Of a stretch of DNA of 64,000 nucleotides, positions 17,981-26,272 are shown in pieces; position 1 is the first letter of the stretch; each line of letters opens with the position of its first letter. The stretch comes from Salinicola rhizosphaerae (lineage in GTDB: Bacteria; Pseudomonadota; Gammaproteobacteria; Pseudomonadales; Halomonadaceae). The notes below the pieces were generated by a model that was not told the origin of the DNA, searched no databases, and saw nothing but the letters and a program-made list of their open reading frames with translations. A program made the position numbers and the translations under genes. The stretch covers positions 131,203-195,202 of the forward strand of contig NZ_BMZI01000003.1 in assembly GCF_014652715.1 (NCBI RefSeq). The letters run 5' to 3'.

Positions 17981-18928
17981 TCACGCCTTCAATCGCCCCA
18001 GCGCGAAGCCCGCGATCGCCGTGTCCTGCACGCCGGTACCTGTGAGATCGCAGACGGTAATTTGAGAATCCGATGTGCGCAGGCCCCTGCCACCGGCGAC
18101 CACCTTGCCCAGCTCGTTGACCGTGAACGGCGGCTCGTGCCCGGCATAGGCTTTCAATTCACCGTTGTTTTCGCTCTGGGCGCGGGTATCGGCAACGAAG
18201 TGATCGGCCCGTTCCATCACCGACGTGTCGAGTTCGCGCTTCTCCGGGCTGTCCGAGCCCATCGCCGTGACGTGTACGCCCTCGCGAAGATGCTCTCCGC
18301 TCAACAATGGCGCTCGCGACGGCGTGCTGGTGACGATGATGTCCGCCTCCGCGCAGGCGGAGGCGATATCCGTGTGTACGGCGACGGTCAGGCCGTACTG
18401 TTCCTGCATTCGGGCGGCGTAGGCCTCGGCCTTGGCGACATCCCGCGCCCAGACGTCGAGCGTATCGATGTCTCGCACCAGCTTGAGCGCGGCGACCTGC
18501 AGCTCGGCCTGCAATCCGGCGCCGAGCACGGTGACGCGTTTGCTGTCGGTTCGCGAGAGGTGCTTGGCGGCAATTGCGCCGGCCAGCGCGGTGCGGATAT
18601 CGGTGAGATAGCCTTCGTCGAACAGCACCGCTTCGACCAGGCCAGTCTTGGCCGAGAAGACGATCATCAACCCGTTGAGACTGGGCAGGCCGAGTTTCGG
18701 ATTGTCGAAGAAGCCGGGACTGACCTTGATCGCAAATGCGGCATTGCCCTTGATATGCGCGGTCTTCACATCGACCTCGCCGTTGGACTCCTCGATCGCC
18801 ATGGAGAGGATCGGCGGCTGCGTGACGCTGCCCTCGCCGAGCGCCCGGAATCCGGCTTCGACGGCCTCCAGCGCCGCATGATCTAGCGTGACGACGTTCT
18901 GAATCTGTTCGCGGTGGTAAAGCTCCAT
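17981..18928 (-). CDS. eutC: Ectoine/hydroxyectoine utilisation protein EutC (ornithine cyclodeaminase family)
   Basis: A 315-residue protein from ATG 18928 (CAGGAG, six bases upstream). It belongs to the ornithine cyclodeaminase/mu-crystallin family: KTAHIKGNAAFAIKVSPGF holds the conserved Lys region, and VTVLGAGLQAELQVAAL is the NAD-binding motif. Position right after eutB in an ectoine cluster identifies it as EutC, which together with EutA and EutB is proposed to convert hydroxyectoine into the ectoine pathway. A 68-base gap from eutB contains a perfect 8-base-pair hairpin (18964-18983) with no U-tract. The next gene is a GNAT four bases on. Confidence 0.85.
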   Translation of the reverse strand: MELYHREQIQNVVTLDHAALEAVEAGFRALGEGSVTQPPILSMAIEESNGEVDVKTAHIKGNAAFAIKVSPGFFDNPKLGLPSLNGLMIVFSAKTGLVEAVLFDEGYLTDIRTALAGAIAAKHLSRTDSKRVTVLGAGLQAELQVAALKLVRDIDTLDVWARDVAKAEAYAARMQEQYGLTVAVHTDIASACAEADIIVTSTPSRAPLLSGEHLREGVHVTAMGSDSPEKRELDTSVMERADHFVADTRAQSENNGELKAYAGHEPPFTVNELGKVVAGGRGLRTSDSQITVCDLTGTGVQDTAIAGFALGRLKA

Positions 18929-18996
18929 GACTGACTCCTGCGTCCTCTCGTATGGGGTTGGCCGACAGCGCTGCCGCGCTGTCCGGTTCACGCGCT

Positions 18997-19983
18997 TCAG
19001 CGCGACGGATAATCCAGTAACGTTCTGGCCCTGGCGAGCGTGCCGGCATCGACCCCGTTGCCCGAGACGATCAGCGCGACTTTCTCGCCGCGAATGTCGA
19101 TCGCGTGCTCGTCGATGGCAGCGAGACCGACCACGGCTGCCCCCTCGACCAGCATCTTTTCCTGCTCGAAGAAGTGCAGCATGGCGCGGGCGATGGCTGG
19201 CTCGGAGACCTGATAGTGGTCGTCCATTACCTCGCGCACCAGCTCGAACGTGCAGCGGTTATCGAGCCCGATGCCGCCACCGAGCGAATCGGCCAGCGAC
19301 GCTTTCTCCTCGACTTCGACAGGCTTTCCGGCCTCGAGACTTGCGATCATCGCCGCGCCCTCGAGCATGCTGACGCCGGTCACCGTGGCGCGCGGGTTGA
19401 TGCTCTTGATCGCGCGGCCGATCCCGCCCAGCAGACCGCCGCCGGAGAGTCCGATCAGCACGCGGTCGAGCTCCGGCAGTTCCTCCATTAGCTCGAGCCC
19501 GATGGTGCCCTGGCCGGCGGCGATCAGCGAATCGTCGAAGGGTTCGATCAGCGCCATGCCCTCCTCACTCACCAGCCGGCGCGCCTCGATGAAGGCATCA
19601 TCCTGAGAGCGGCCAATCACCCGCGCTTCCGCCCCCAGTGTCTCGATGGCCGCCACCTTGTTGGCCGGCACCAGCTCGGATAAGCAGATCACCGCCCGCG
19701 CGCCGAGACGTTGGGCAGCCCACGCCACCGCACGGCCGTGGTTGCCGGTGGAAGCGGTGGTGACGCCACGTTCGAGCTGCTCAGGGGATAGCGAAGCGAT
19801 CTTGTTGAGCGCCCCGCGTAACTTGAATGCGCCGCTCGGCTGCAGCGTCTCGAGTTTGAGGTAGATTTCGGCATCGAAGCGCGCCGATAGGCTCTGGGAG
19901 AGGATCAGTGGCGTACGCGCCGCCTGGCCGGCGATGCGGCGTCTCGCCAGATAAATGTCGTGAAGCGTGACGGGGTCGGACAT
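18997..19983 (-). CDS. eutB: Hydroxyectoine utilisation dehydratase EutB (PLP, threonine dehydratase family)
   Basis: A 328-residue fold-type II PLP enzyme from ATG 19983 (GGGA upstream). A GTG at 20025 in frame lies inside the terminator-like hairpin and is less likely. Lys54 in PSGAFKLRGAL binds the cofactor, TASTGNHGRAVAW is the substrate loop, and LSGGGLLGGIG holds the phosphate. The sequence resembles threonine dehydratase, but position beside eutC and doeD identifies EutB, thought to remove water from hydroxyectoine or its ring-opened form. A hairpin with a U-rich tail ends 18 bases before the start. Confidence 0.87.
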   Translation of the reverse strand: MSDPVTLHDIYLARRRIAGQAARTPLILSQSLSARFDAEIYLKLETLQPSGAFKLRGALNKIASLSPEQLERGVTTASTGNHGRAVAWAAQRLGARAVICLSELVPANKVAAIETLGAEARVIGRSQDDAFIEARRLVSEEGMALIEPFDDSLIAAGQGTIGLELMEELPELDRVLIGLSGGGLLGGIGRAIKSINPRATVTGVSMLEGAAMIASLEAGKPVEVEEKASLADSLGGGIGLDNRCTFELVREVMDDHYQVSEPAIARAMLHFFEQEKMLVEGAAVVGLAAIDEHAIDIRGEKVALIVSGNGVDAGTLARARTLLDYPSR

Positions 19984-20000
19984 GCGGATTCCCGAGGCGG

Positions 20001-20033
20001 TAAAAGAAAGCGGCAGAGTTTTCACCCTGCCGC
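20001..20033 (-). terminator. Terminator- or attenuator-like hairpin just upstream of eutB
   Basis: In the minus-strand RNA, GCGGCAG pairs perfectly with CTGCCGC across a ten-base loop and is followed at once by UUUCUUUUA. This has the form of an intrinsic terminator, yet the eutB ribosome site begins only a few bases later, which suggests control by read-through. Confidence 0.6.
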
Positions 20034-20072
20034 AGACGTGCGGTCACATCAAGCCGATGCGAGACCGGCGTT

Positions 20073-20099
20073 TTCGCTCGCGATGCTCGCTCCCGCCAC
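20073..20099. repeat. REP-like half element
   Basis: CTCGCGATGCTCGCTCCCGCC resembles, on the reverse strand, the GGAGCGAGC...CGCGAGC core of the palindrome at 20193-20242. It is read as a single degenerate REP unit. Confidence 0.45.
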
Positions 20100-20192
20100 C
20101 CCCCTGGTCGCCGCCAGCTGCACCGTGACGTGAAGTGCGCGGTCGCTTCGCGCTAGTGGCCAAATTTACGAAAATTTCGATACCCCACTGTT

Positions 20193-20242
20193 GGAGCGAG
20201 CTCTGCTCGCGAATATCTCGGTTCGCGAGCAGAGCTCGCTCC
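20193..20242. repeat. REP doublet: perfect 21-base inverted repeat
   Basis: GGAGCGAGCTCTGCTCGCGAA at 20193-20213 is repeated exactly on the opposite strand at 20222-20242, with eight bases between. Each arm also holds its own small palindrome (GCGAG/CTCGC). The sequence closely resembles the TAGGAGCGAGC...GCTCGCGAA repetitive extragenic palindromes of gammaproteobacteria, arranged as an inverted pair. It lies between eutB and doeD. Confidence 0.8.
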
Positions 20243-20298
20243 TACCCTACACCGAACGCCGAGCCCCGAAGCCCCGGGGCCCAAACCCAAGGTCTAAC

Positions 20299-21699
20299 TT
20301 AGACCTTCAGGTCACCACTGCGAGTCAGTTCATCGGTGACACGGTCGATAGCGCGTTTGGCACGCCCGATGACTTCGTCGACCTGAGCGCGGTCGATCAC
20401 CAGCGGCGGTGCGAAGCCGAGGATATCCCCGTTGGGCATGGCGCGGGCGATCAGATTCTCTTTCATCGCGGCCGCTGCCACCCGGGCGCCAACCTTGAGC
20501 GCGGGGTCGAACGGCGTGTATTCGCCCTTCTCCGGGGCGAACTCCAGCGCCGCCATCAGCCCCTCGCCGCGCACGTCACCGACCAGCGGATGCTCACCAA
20601 AAGTCTCCTTCAGCCGCGCGTTGAAGTAGGCACCGGTCTCGGCGGCATTGCCCACCAGATTCTCGCGCTCGATGATGTCCAGGTTGGCCATGGCGGCGGC
20701 GGCGCCCAGCGGGTGGCCGGAGTAGGTCCAGCCGTGGCCGATCGGTCCGTACTCTCCGGTGCCAGCTTCCAGTGCTTTCCACACGCGTTCGCCAACGATC
20801 ACGCCGGAGAGCGGCTGATAGGCGCTGGTCAAACCCTTGGCGATGGTGACCAGATCCGGCTGGATGCCGTAGTGCTGGAAACCGAACTGGCTGCCGAGCC
20901 GACCGAACCCACTGACGACTTCATCGGCGATCAACAGGATCTCATGGCGCTTGAGTACGGCCTGGATTGCGTCCCAGTAGCCTTCCGGAGGCGGGATGAT
21001 ACCGCCGGTGCCCAGCACGGGCTCGCCGATGAAGGCACCGATAGTTTCCGGCCCTTCGCGCTGAATCAGCGCTTCGAGCTGCTCGGCACAGTAGGCCGAG
21101 AACTCGCGCTCGTTCATCTCACCGCGCTCCCTTCTGTAATAGTAAGGGGCTTTCGTATGCAGGATGCCGTCGATGGGCAGGTCGAAATGCTGGTGGAATG
21201 CAGGCAGACCGGTGAGCGAACCGGCGGCGATGCTGGAACCGTGATAGCCGCGCTGGCGCGCGATGATTTTCTTCTTCTTCGGCTGACCGGTGACGTTGTG
21301 GTAGTAGCGCACCAGCTTGATCTGGGTCTCGTTGGCATCGCTGCCGGAGAGCCCGTAGTAGACCTTGGTCAGACCGTTGCCGGCGAGCTTGGCGATACGC
21401 TCAGAGAGCGCGATCAGCGGCTCGTTCGAGTGGCCGACATAGGTGTGGTAGTAGGCGAGCTCCTTCGCCTGGGCGTAGATCGCATCGGCAATCTCGCTGC
21501 GCCCGTAGCCGATATTGACGCAGTAGAGCCCGGCGAAGGCGTCGATCATCTCGCGACCGTCGCGATCGACGATGGAAATGCCCTGGCCGCCGGTGATGAT
21601 GCGCCCCGGCGCATCGCCTTGGGCGTAGTCACGCAGATGGGTGGAGGCGTGAAAGACATGCTGGCGATCGTTGTCGATCAAGCTACGGGTATCGGTCAT
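20299..21699 (-). CDS. doeD: Diaminobutyrate transaminase DoeD of ectoine degradation
   Basis: A 466-residue class III PLP aminotransferase from ATG 21699 (AAGGA upstream). Asp259 in LIADEVVSGFGR and Lys288 in LVTIAKGLTSAY are the cofactor-binding pair, and YYGLSGSDANETQIK is the phosphate-binding segment. In Halomonas DoeD converts L-2,4-diaminobutyrate to aspartate semialdehyde, which DoeC then oxidises. Clustering with doeC, eutB, eutC, doeA and doeB supports that over other class III transaminases. The intergenic space before it holds a hairpin with a short U-run. Confidence 0.9.
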   Translation of the reverse strand: MTDTRSLIDNDRQHVFHASTHLRDYAQGDAPGRIITGGQGISIVDRDGREMIDAFAGLYCVNIGYGRSEIADAIYAQAKELAYYHTYVGHSNEPLIALSERIAKLAGNGLTKVYYGLSGSDANETQIKLVRYYHNVTGQPKKKKIIARQRGYHGSSIAAGSLTGLPAFHQHFDLPIDGILHTKAPYYYRRERGEMNEREFSAYCAEQLEALIQREGPETIGAFIGEPVLGTGGIIPPPEGYWDAIQAVLKRHEILLIADEVVSGFGRLGSQFGFQHYGIQPDLVTIAKGLTSAYQPLSGVIVGERVWKALEAGTGEYGPIGHGWTYSGHPLGAAAAMANLDIIERENLVGNAAETGAYFNARLKETFGEHPLVGDVRGEGLMAALEFAPEKGEYTPFDPALKVGARVAAAAMKENLIARAMPNGDILGFAPPLVIDRAQVDEVIGRAKRAIDRVTDELTRSGDLKV

Positions 21700-21711
21700 A
21701 CCGTTTTCCTT

Positions 21712-21763
21712 ACTAAAAGCGGAACCACCACCGCGACTGTCGATGGTGTTTGATGATGGTTCC
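21712..21763 (-). terminator. Terminator-like hairpin between doeC and doeD
   Basis: In the minus-strand RNA, GGAACCAUCA pairs with UGGUGGUUCC (one G-U pair) over a loop of about 23 bases and is followed by GCUUUUAGU. The doeD ribosome site follows directly. The U-run is short, so termination would be partial at best. Confidence 0.4.
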
Positions 21764-21820
21764 CGGCGGGCGCAGCGATCGGAGCGATCCTTGGTAAATA
21801 CCCGCGTTGAATCTCGTGAG

Positions 21821-23284
21821 TCACGAGCTTGAAGCAGAAGGCATATTGCCGAGGCAGTAATACTTGGTATCGAGATACTCCTCGAGCCCCTGCGCCCCGC
21901 CCTCGCGACCCAAGCCGGACTGCTTGATGCCACCGAACGGGATCGGTGCGCCGGTCATCTTGACGCTATTGACGCTGACCATGCCGTATTCGAGGCCGCG
22001 CATCAGCTTCCAGGTGCGCCGGAGATCGTTGGTGTAGACGTAGGCGGCAAGGCCATATTCGGTGTCGTTGGCGAGCTGGATCACTTCGTCATCGCTGTCG
22101 AAGACGCCGATCCCGGCCACCGGCGAGAAGGTCTCCTCGCGGAAGACGCGCATTTCCGGCGTGATATCCACCAGCACGGTGGGCACGAAGAAGTTCTCCC
22201 CCGGCGCCTTTCGTTCGCCGCCGAACCGGCGCGCGCCCTTGTTGATACCGTCTTCGACGATGCCGTTGGCCGATTCCACCGCACGCTTGTGAATCAGCGG
22301 GCCGATGTCGTTGTTTTCCAGGCCGTTGCCCACGGTGAGCGCTTCCATATGCGCGACGAAGCGCGCGACGAAATCGTCGTAAATGCCGCGCTGGACGAAG
22401 ATCCGATTGGCGGCGAGACAATCCTGCCCGGCGGTCTGGAACTTGGCCGCGACCGCTTCCTTCGCCGCGGCATCCGGGTCCATGTCGTCACAGACGATGA
22501 ACGGGGCGTTGCCGCCGAGCTCCAGCGACATTCGCTTGACGCTCGACGAACTCTGGCGCATCAGCAGCTTGCCGACGCGGGTCGAGCCGGTGAAAGAGAT
22601 ATTGCGGATACGGCTGTCGCTGCAAAGCACTTCGGAGACGGTTGCCGGGTCGCCGGTGACCACGTTGAAAACGCCTGCCGGGATGCCAGCCCGCTCGGCC
22701 AGTTCAGCCAGCGCGAGCGCCGAATAAGGCGTTTCATTGGCCGGCTTGACGATCACCGGGCACCCCGCCGCCAGCGCCGCACCGGCCTTGCGCGTGATCA
22801 TCGCCAGCGGGAAGTTCCACGGCGTGAACATCGCCGCCACGCCCACCGGCTCCTTGATCGTCCCCAGCGCGGCGTTCGGAATATGGCTGGGGATGGTCAT
22901 GCCGTAGGCACGCTTGGCTTCTTCGGCGAACCATTGAATGAAGCTGGCGCCGTAATCGACCTCGCCGCGACCGTCATTGAGCGGCTTGCCCTGCTCGCGG
23001 GTCATCAAGTAGGCGAGATCTTCCTTGTGCTCATGCAGCAGGCGATACCAGGCGTGCAGTTTCTCGGCACGCTCGTGCACGTTGACGGCTCGCCAAGCGG
23101 CGAAGGCGTTCTCGGCGGCGGTGACCGCCTCGGTGATCTGCGCCGCTTCGAGCAGCGCGCAGTGGCCGATCGTCTCTTGGGTCGCCGGGTCGATCACGGC
23201 CTCCTCGCGGCCTTCGGTGCCGTGGGTCCATTTGCCGTCGACATAGGCGTACTGGCGGAACAAGCGCGGATCGTTGAGTTTCAT
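21821..23284 (-). CDS. doeC: Aldehyde dehydrogenase DoeC of ectoine degradation
   Basis: A 487-residue NAD(P)-dependent aldehyde dehydrogenase (GAGGAG ahead of ATG 23284). Glu255 in SLELGGNAPFIV and Cys289 in FQTAGQDCLAANR are the catalytic residues, and FTGSTRVGK is the nucleotide-binding turn. It resembles succinate-semialdehyde dehydrogenases; in ectoine degraders the paralogue next to doeD oxidises aspartate semialdehyde to aspartate. It is the first gene of the doeC-doeD-eutB-eutC-GNAT run. Confidence 0.9.
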   Translation of the reverse strand: MKLNDPRLFRQYAYVDGKWTHGTEGREEAVIDPATQETIGHCALLEAAQITEAVTAAENAFAAWRAVNVHERAEKLHAWYRLLHEHKEDLAYLMTREQGKPLNDGRGEVDYGASFIQWFAEEAKRAYGMTIPSHIPNAALGTIKEPVGVAAMFTPWNFPLAMITRKAGAALAAGCPVIVKPANETPYSALALAELAERAGIPAGVFNVVTGDPATVSEVLCSDSRIRNISFTGSTRVGKLLMRQSSSSVKRMSLELGGNAPFIVCDDMDPDAAAKEAVAAKFQTAGQDCLAANRIFVQRGIYDDFVARFVAHMEALTVGNGLENNDIGPLIHKRAVESANGIVEDGINKGARRFGGERKAPGENFFVPTVLVDITPEMRVFREETFSPVAGIGVFDSDDEVIQLANDTEYGLAAYVYTNDLRRTWKLMRGLEYGMVSVNSVKMTGAPIPFGGIKQSGLGREGGAQGLEEYLDTKYYCLGNMPSASSS

Positions 23285-23701
23285 GTCGGCTCCTCGGTTT
23301 CAGCAGACCAGAACGCTCGGTGCAAGGCGCCCAGTGCCGGGTAAGACAAGAAGAGGCGCTCGGCCCCATCGATGTTTCCAGCCTACGCCTGTCACCACAC
23401 CGAATGTTTTTGTCCGGCGCGGCAGAGGATGGCCTTTTTTCGGAATGCGGCCATGGAAGTGACGTTTTTTTCGGCAGTTGAATCGCAGCACCGGGATCGC
23501 GCCCCTGGAGTCAAGCAACGAACCGGGCTTACGACGCCGTCGAAAGCCCGGTTCGTTTGACACCCCGGTCGCTCGCAACGATGTTTAGACGCACTTTTCA
23601 TCACCGGTGGGTCGACGAGTCATGGCGTCGCGCGGCCGTTCCGGCCAGCCTGGCGCCGACCCGATTCCCGCTATCAGCCACTCCCATGGAAGGAGCCAAC
23701 C
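23285..23701. other. Divergent promoter region, doeC / aldo-keto reductase
   Basis: About 415 bases holding the promoters of doeC (minus) and the aldo/keto reductase (plus). It contains T-runs near 23436 and 23464 and a large inverted repeat at 23517-23557. No gene is supported. Confidence 0.45.
23517..23557. promoter_or_regulatory. 14-base perfect inverted repeat upstream of doeC and the aldo/keto reductase
   Basis: AACGAACCGGGCTT and its exact reverse complement AAGCCCGGTTCGTT are separated by 13 bases that are themselves partly palindromic (CGACG/CGTCG). It could form a cruciform or RNA hairpin. In a divergent region a regulator site is as likely as a terminator. No T-run longer than three follows on the plus strand. 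Confidence 0.4.
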
Positions 23702-24652
23702 ATGCAGATGCGTTCACTGGGCCATCCGGATATCCAGACCGCGCCGATCGTCTTCGGTGGCAATGTCTTCGGCTGGACACTCGACGACAAGCAGTCTTTC
23801 GCCATGATCGATGCCTGGCTCGATGCCGGCTTCAACGCCATCGATACCGCCGACGTCTACTCTCGTTGGGCAGAGGGCAATCAGGGCGGCGAATCCGAGA
23901 CAGTGCTGGGCAAGTGGTTCAAGCAGAGCGGTCGTCGCGACGAGGTGGTGCTGACCAGCAAGGTCGGCATGGATCTTGGCGACGGCAAGGTCGGTCTATC
24001 GAAAGCCTACATCATGCAGGCGATCGAGGCGTCGCTGACCCGCCTGCAGACGGACTACCTGGACGTCTATTTCTCGCACCAGGACGACCAGGACACCCCG
24101 CTCGAAGAGACGCTCGAGGCCTACGATCGACTCATCGAGCAGGGCAAGATCCGCATGATCGCTGCCTCAAACTACACCGGCGATCGTCTGTCCAAGGCGC
24201 TCGAGGTCAGCAAGGCTAAGAGCCTGCCGGCCTACCGCTGCCTGCAGCCCTTTTACAATCTCTATGATCGCGAAGACTTCGAGCGTGACCTGGCACCGGT
24301 CTGCCGCGAGCACGATATCGCTGTGGTGCCCTACTTCTCGCTCGCCAGCGGCTTTCTCACCGGCAAGTACCGCTCGCGGGAAGACGCCAAGGGCCAGGCC
24401 CGCGCCGACTTCGTCGACAAGTACTTCGACGACAAGGGCATGCGCATTCTCGAGGCGCTCGATTCGGTCTCCAAGCGCTATGACACCCAGCCGGCTGCCG
24501 TATCACTGGCCTGGCTGCTGGCGCAGCCGACGGTGACCGCACCGATCGCCAGCGCCAGCAAGCCGCATCATCTCGATGCGCTGAAGGCGGCATGCGATCT
24601 CAAGCTGGACGCCGATGCGCTCAAGACGCTGGATGACGCCAGTCGAGGCTAA
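23702..24652 (+). CDS. Aldo/keto reductase
   Basis: A 316-residue (beta/alpha)8 reductase from ATG 23702 (AAGGAG upstream). It shows the AKR hallmarks: NAIDTADVYSRW with the catalytic Asp and Tyr, LTSKVG with the Lys, and YLDVYFSHQDD with the His. The late PIASASKPHHLDAL segment holds the NADPH phosphate-binding residues. Such enzymes reduce aldehydes and sugars. It sits on the opposite strand between doeX and doeC and splits the ectoine cluster; whether it works on a pathway aldehyde is unknown. A strong terminator follows. Confidence 0.85.
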   Translation: MQMRSLGHPDIQTAPIVFGGNVFGWTLDDKQSFAMIDAWLDAGFNAIDTADVYSRWAEGNQGGESETVLGKWFKQSGRRDEVVLTSKVGMDLGDGKVGLSKAYIMQAIEASLTRLQTDYLDVYFSHQDDQDTPLEETLEAYDRLIEQGKIRMIAASNYTGDRLSKALEVSKAKSLPAYRCLQPFYNLYDREDFERDLAPVCREHDIAVVPYFSLASGFLTGKYRSREDAKGQARADFVDKYFDDKGMRILEALDSVSKRYDTQPAAVSLAWLLAQPTVTAPIASASKPHHLDALKAACDLKLDADALKTLDDASRG

Positions 24653-24675
24653 GCCAATGCAGAACGCGGCATGAA

Positions 24676-24711
24676 GACGACAAAACCCGGCCAATGCCGG
24701 GTTTTGTCGTC
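24676..24711. terminator. Bidirectional intrinsic terminator
   Basis: A perfect 16-base-pair stem GACGACAAAACCCGGC / GCCGGGTTTTGTCGTC with the loop CAAT. The A4/T4 runs inside the arms let it work in both directions. It ends the aldo/keto reductase (plus) and doeX (minus) transcripts. Confidence 0.85.
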
Positions 24712-24722
24712 GCGAGCAGCCA

Positions 24723-25196
24723 CTACTCATTCAGCATCGGCAGCGCGGGACCCGCCTGTCGTTTTACCGCTTTGGTGACGATGTAAGTGAAGTAGCGTTC
24801 GATGCCGAGATCCGACACCAGCCAGCGATCGATCAGACGCTGATAGGCGTCGATACTATCGGCCTCGATCTTGACCAGATAATCCATGCCACCACCGATC
24901 GCGAAGCACTCGACGACATCGGGCGTCTCGTTTACGCACTGCTCGAAGCGCGCCAGGCTCTCGGCGTTGTGCTGCTTGAGCTCGACCTGGACCCAGACGG
25001 GCGTGCGCTTGACCACGACATCCGAATTGAGTCGCGCGCCATAGCCCTCGATGACCCCAGCCTTCTCGAGACGCTTGACCCGCTCCCAGCACGGGCTGAC
25101 GGAGAGGTTGATTGCCTCTGCCAGCCGCGACTTGGTGATCCGGCCGTCGTGACTCAGAATTTCGAGGATCTTGAGGTCGTAGCGATCGAGTTTCAT
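24723..25196 (-). CDS. doeX: Lrp/AsnC-family regulator DoeX of ectoine degradation
   Basis: A 157-residue protein from ATG 25196, which overlaps the doeB stop codon in an ATGA arrangement. The N-terminal helix-turn-helix (ITKSRLAEAINLSVSPCWERVKRLE is the region, residues about 20-45) is followed by an Lrp-type ligand-binding RAM domain with GGGMDYLVKIEADSIDAYQRL. In Halomonas elongata the gene in this position, after doeA and doeB, is doeX, an Lrp/AsnC regulator. Translational coupling to doeB is expected. Confidence 0.9.
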   Translation of the reverse strand: MKLDRYDLKILEILSHDGRITKSRLAEAINLSVSPCWERVKRLEKAGVIEGYGARLNSDVVVKRTPVWVQVELKQHNAESLARFEQCVNETPDVVECFAIGGGMDYLVKIEADSIDAYQRLIDRWLVSDLGIERYFTYIVTKAVKRQAGPALPMLNE

Positions 25197-26272
25197 TCGG
25201 CCGGTTTCGGGGCCGATGAAGAGCCGACCGGTTTCGGGGCCGAGAACGAATCGCGCTCCAACGACTCGACCACCTCGGCGACGACCGCAATGGTATCGCC
25301 CATGCCGACCTTGGCCGGAAAGCGCCGTGCGATCACCACTCCATCGCGCTCTGCGCGATACTCGACCGGCGCCGAGCCAGTCCGCGTCATGTCGAAGACG
25401 CGGGCCAACACATCGCCCTTCTCGACCATTTCGCCGAGCGCGACCGTCAGCTCCAGCAAACCCGTATGTTCGCTCTGTACATAGCAGCTGGCATCCGGCA
25501 TATCGACAGCGATCATCGGCTCGGTGGGAACCTCCAACTCGCCCTCGACCAGTCCGTAATGAACGAGGAAGTTGCGCACGCCGCGTTCGGTGATCGCCAG
25601 GCTCTGCGGTGTCGAGGTGCCCCCGCCGCCGAGTTCGGTGGTGACGAAGGTCTTGCCCTGAGACTCGACCGCAGTGTCGTAGAGCTTGGCCGCGTCGAGT
25701 TCGAACATCATCATGGCGTAGGGCGCGCCGAACGCTATGGCACCGGCAAGACTCGCCGCTTCCTGCGCCAGATCGTCGAGGCGATGCGCCGCAGCGAAAG
25801 GCACGATATCGAGCGTGCGCCCACCGGAGTGAAGATCGAGCGCCACATCGCACATTGGCACCAGCACGCGATTGAAGTAGTCGGCGATCTGGCTGGTCGG
25901 CCCGCCGTTCGGGTCACCGGGAAAACTCCGGTTCATGTTGCCGCCGTCGAGCGAGGAGGTGCGCTTGCCGGCCTCCGCCGCCGGCGTGTTCATCATCGGC
26001 ACGATTATGACGCGACCGCGAACGTCCTCGGCCTTCAACGTGTTGGCGAGCTTCATGAGTGCGGTAATGCCTTCATACTCGTCACCGTGGTTGCCACCGG
26101 TCAAAAGCGCCGTAGGGCCTTCGCCGTTGGCCACGACGGTGATCGGGATCATCACCGCCCCCCAGGCGGACGTGTCGATGGAGATCGGCAGCTTCAAAAA
26201 ACCGTGCTGAACGCCCTTGGCATCGAAATCGACGGTGGCGCTGATCGGACTCGGACGCAGCGAAGCGGACAT
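25193..26272 (-). CDS. doeB: N-alpha-acetyl-L-2,4-diaminobutyrate deacetylase DoeB (EutE)
   Basis: A 359-residue zinc deacetylase of the succinylglutamate desuccinylase/aspartoacylase family, read from ATG 26272 (GGAG seven bases upstream). His62 and Glu65 in TGGNHGDEYEG and His148 in DLHSGG are the metal ligands. It removes the acetyl group from the DoeA product, giving diaminobutyrate for DoeD. The C-terminus carries a recent-looking duplication (SAPKPVG / SAPKPAE). It lies between doeA and doeX on the same strand and overlaps doeX by four bases. Confidence 0.93.
   Translation of the reverse strand: MSASLRPSPISATVDFDAKGVQHGFLKLPISIDTSAWGAVMIPITVVANGEGPTALLTGGNHGDEYEGITALMKLANTLKAEDVRGRVIIVPMMNTPAAEAGKRTSSLDGGNMNRSFPGDPNGGPTSQIADYFNRVLVPMCDVALDLHSGGRTLDIVPFAAAHRLDDLAQEAASLAGAIAFGAPYAMMMFELDAAKLYDTAVESQGKTFVTTELGGGGTSTPQSLAITERGVRNFLVHYGLVEGELEVPTEPMIAVDMPDASCYVQSEHTGLLELTVALGEMVEKGDVLARVFDMTRTGSAPVEYRAERDGVVIARRFPAKVGMGDTIAVVAEVVESLERDSFSAPKPVGSSSAPKPAE
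25201..25243. repeat. 27-base-period duplication at the 3' end of doeB
   Basis: The 16 bases CCGGTTTCGGGGCCGA occur at 25201-25216 and again at 25228-25243. The duplication adds nine residues to the DoeB tail in frame. Confidence 0.7.

Noticed and set aside
20191-21753. 520-codon open frame on the plus strand
   Set aside because: It is antisense to doeD and starts within the REP palindrome; no ribosome site or family match.
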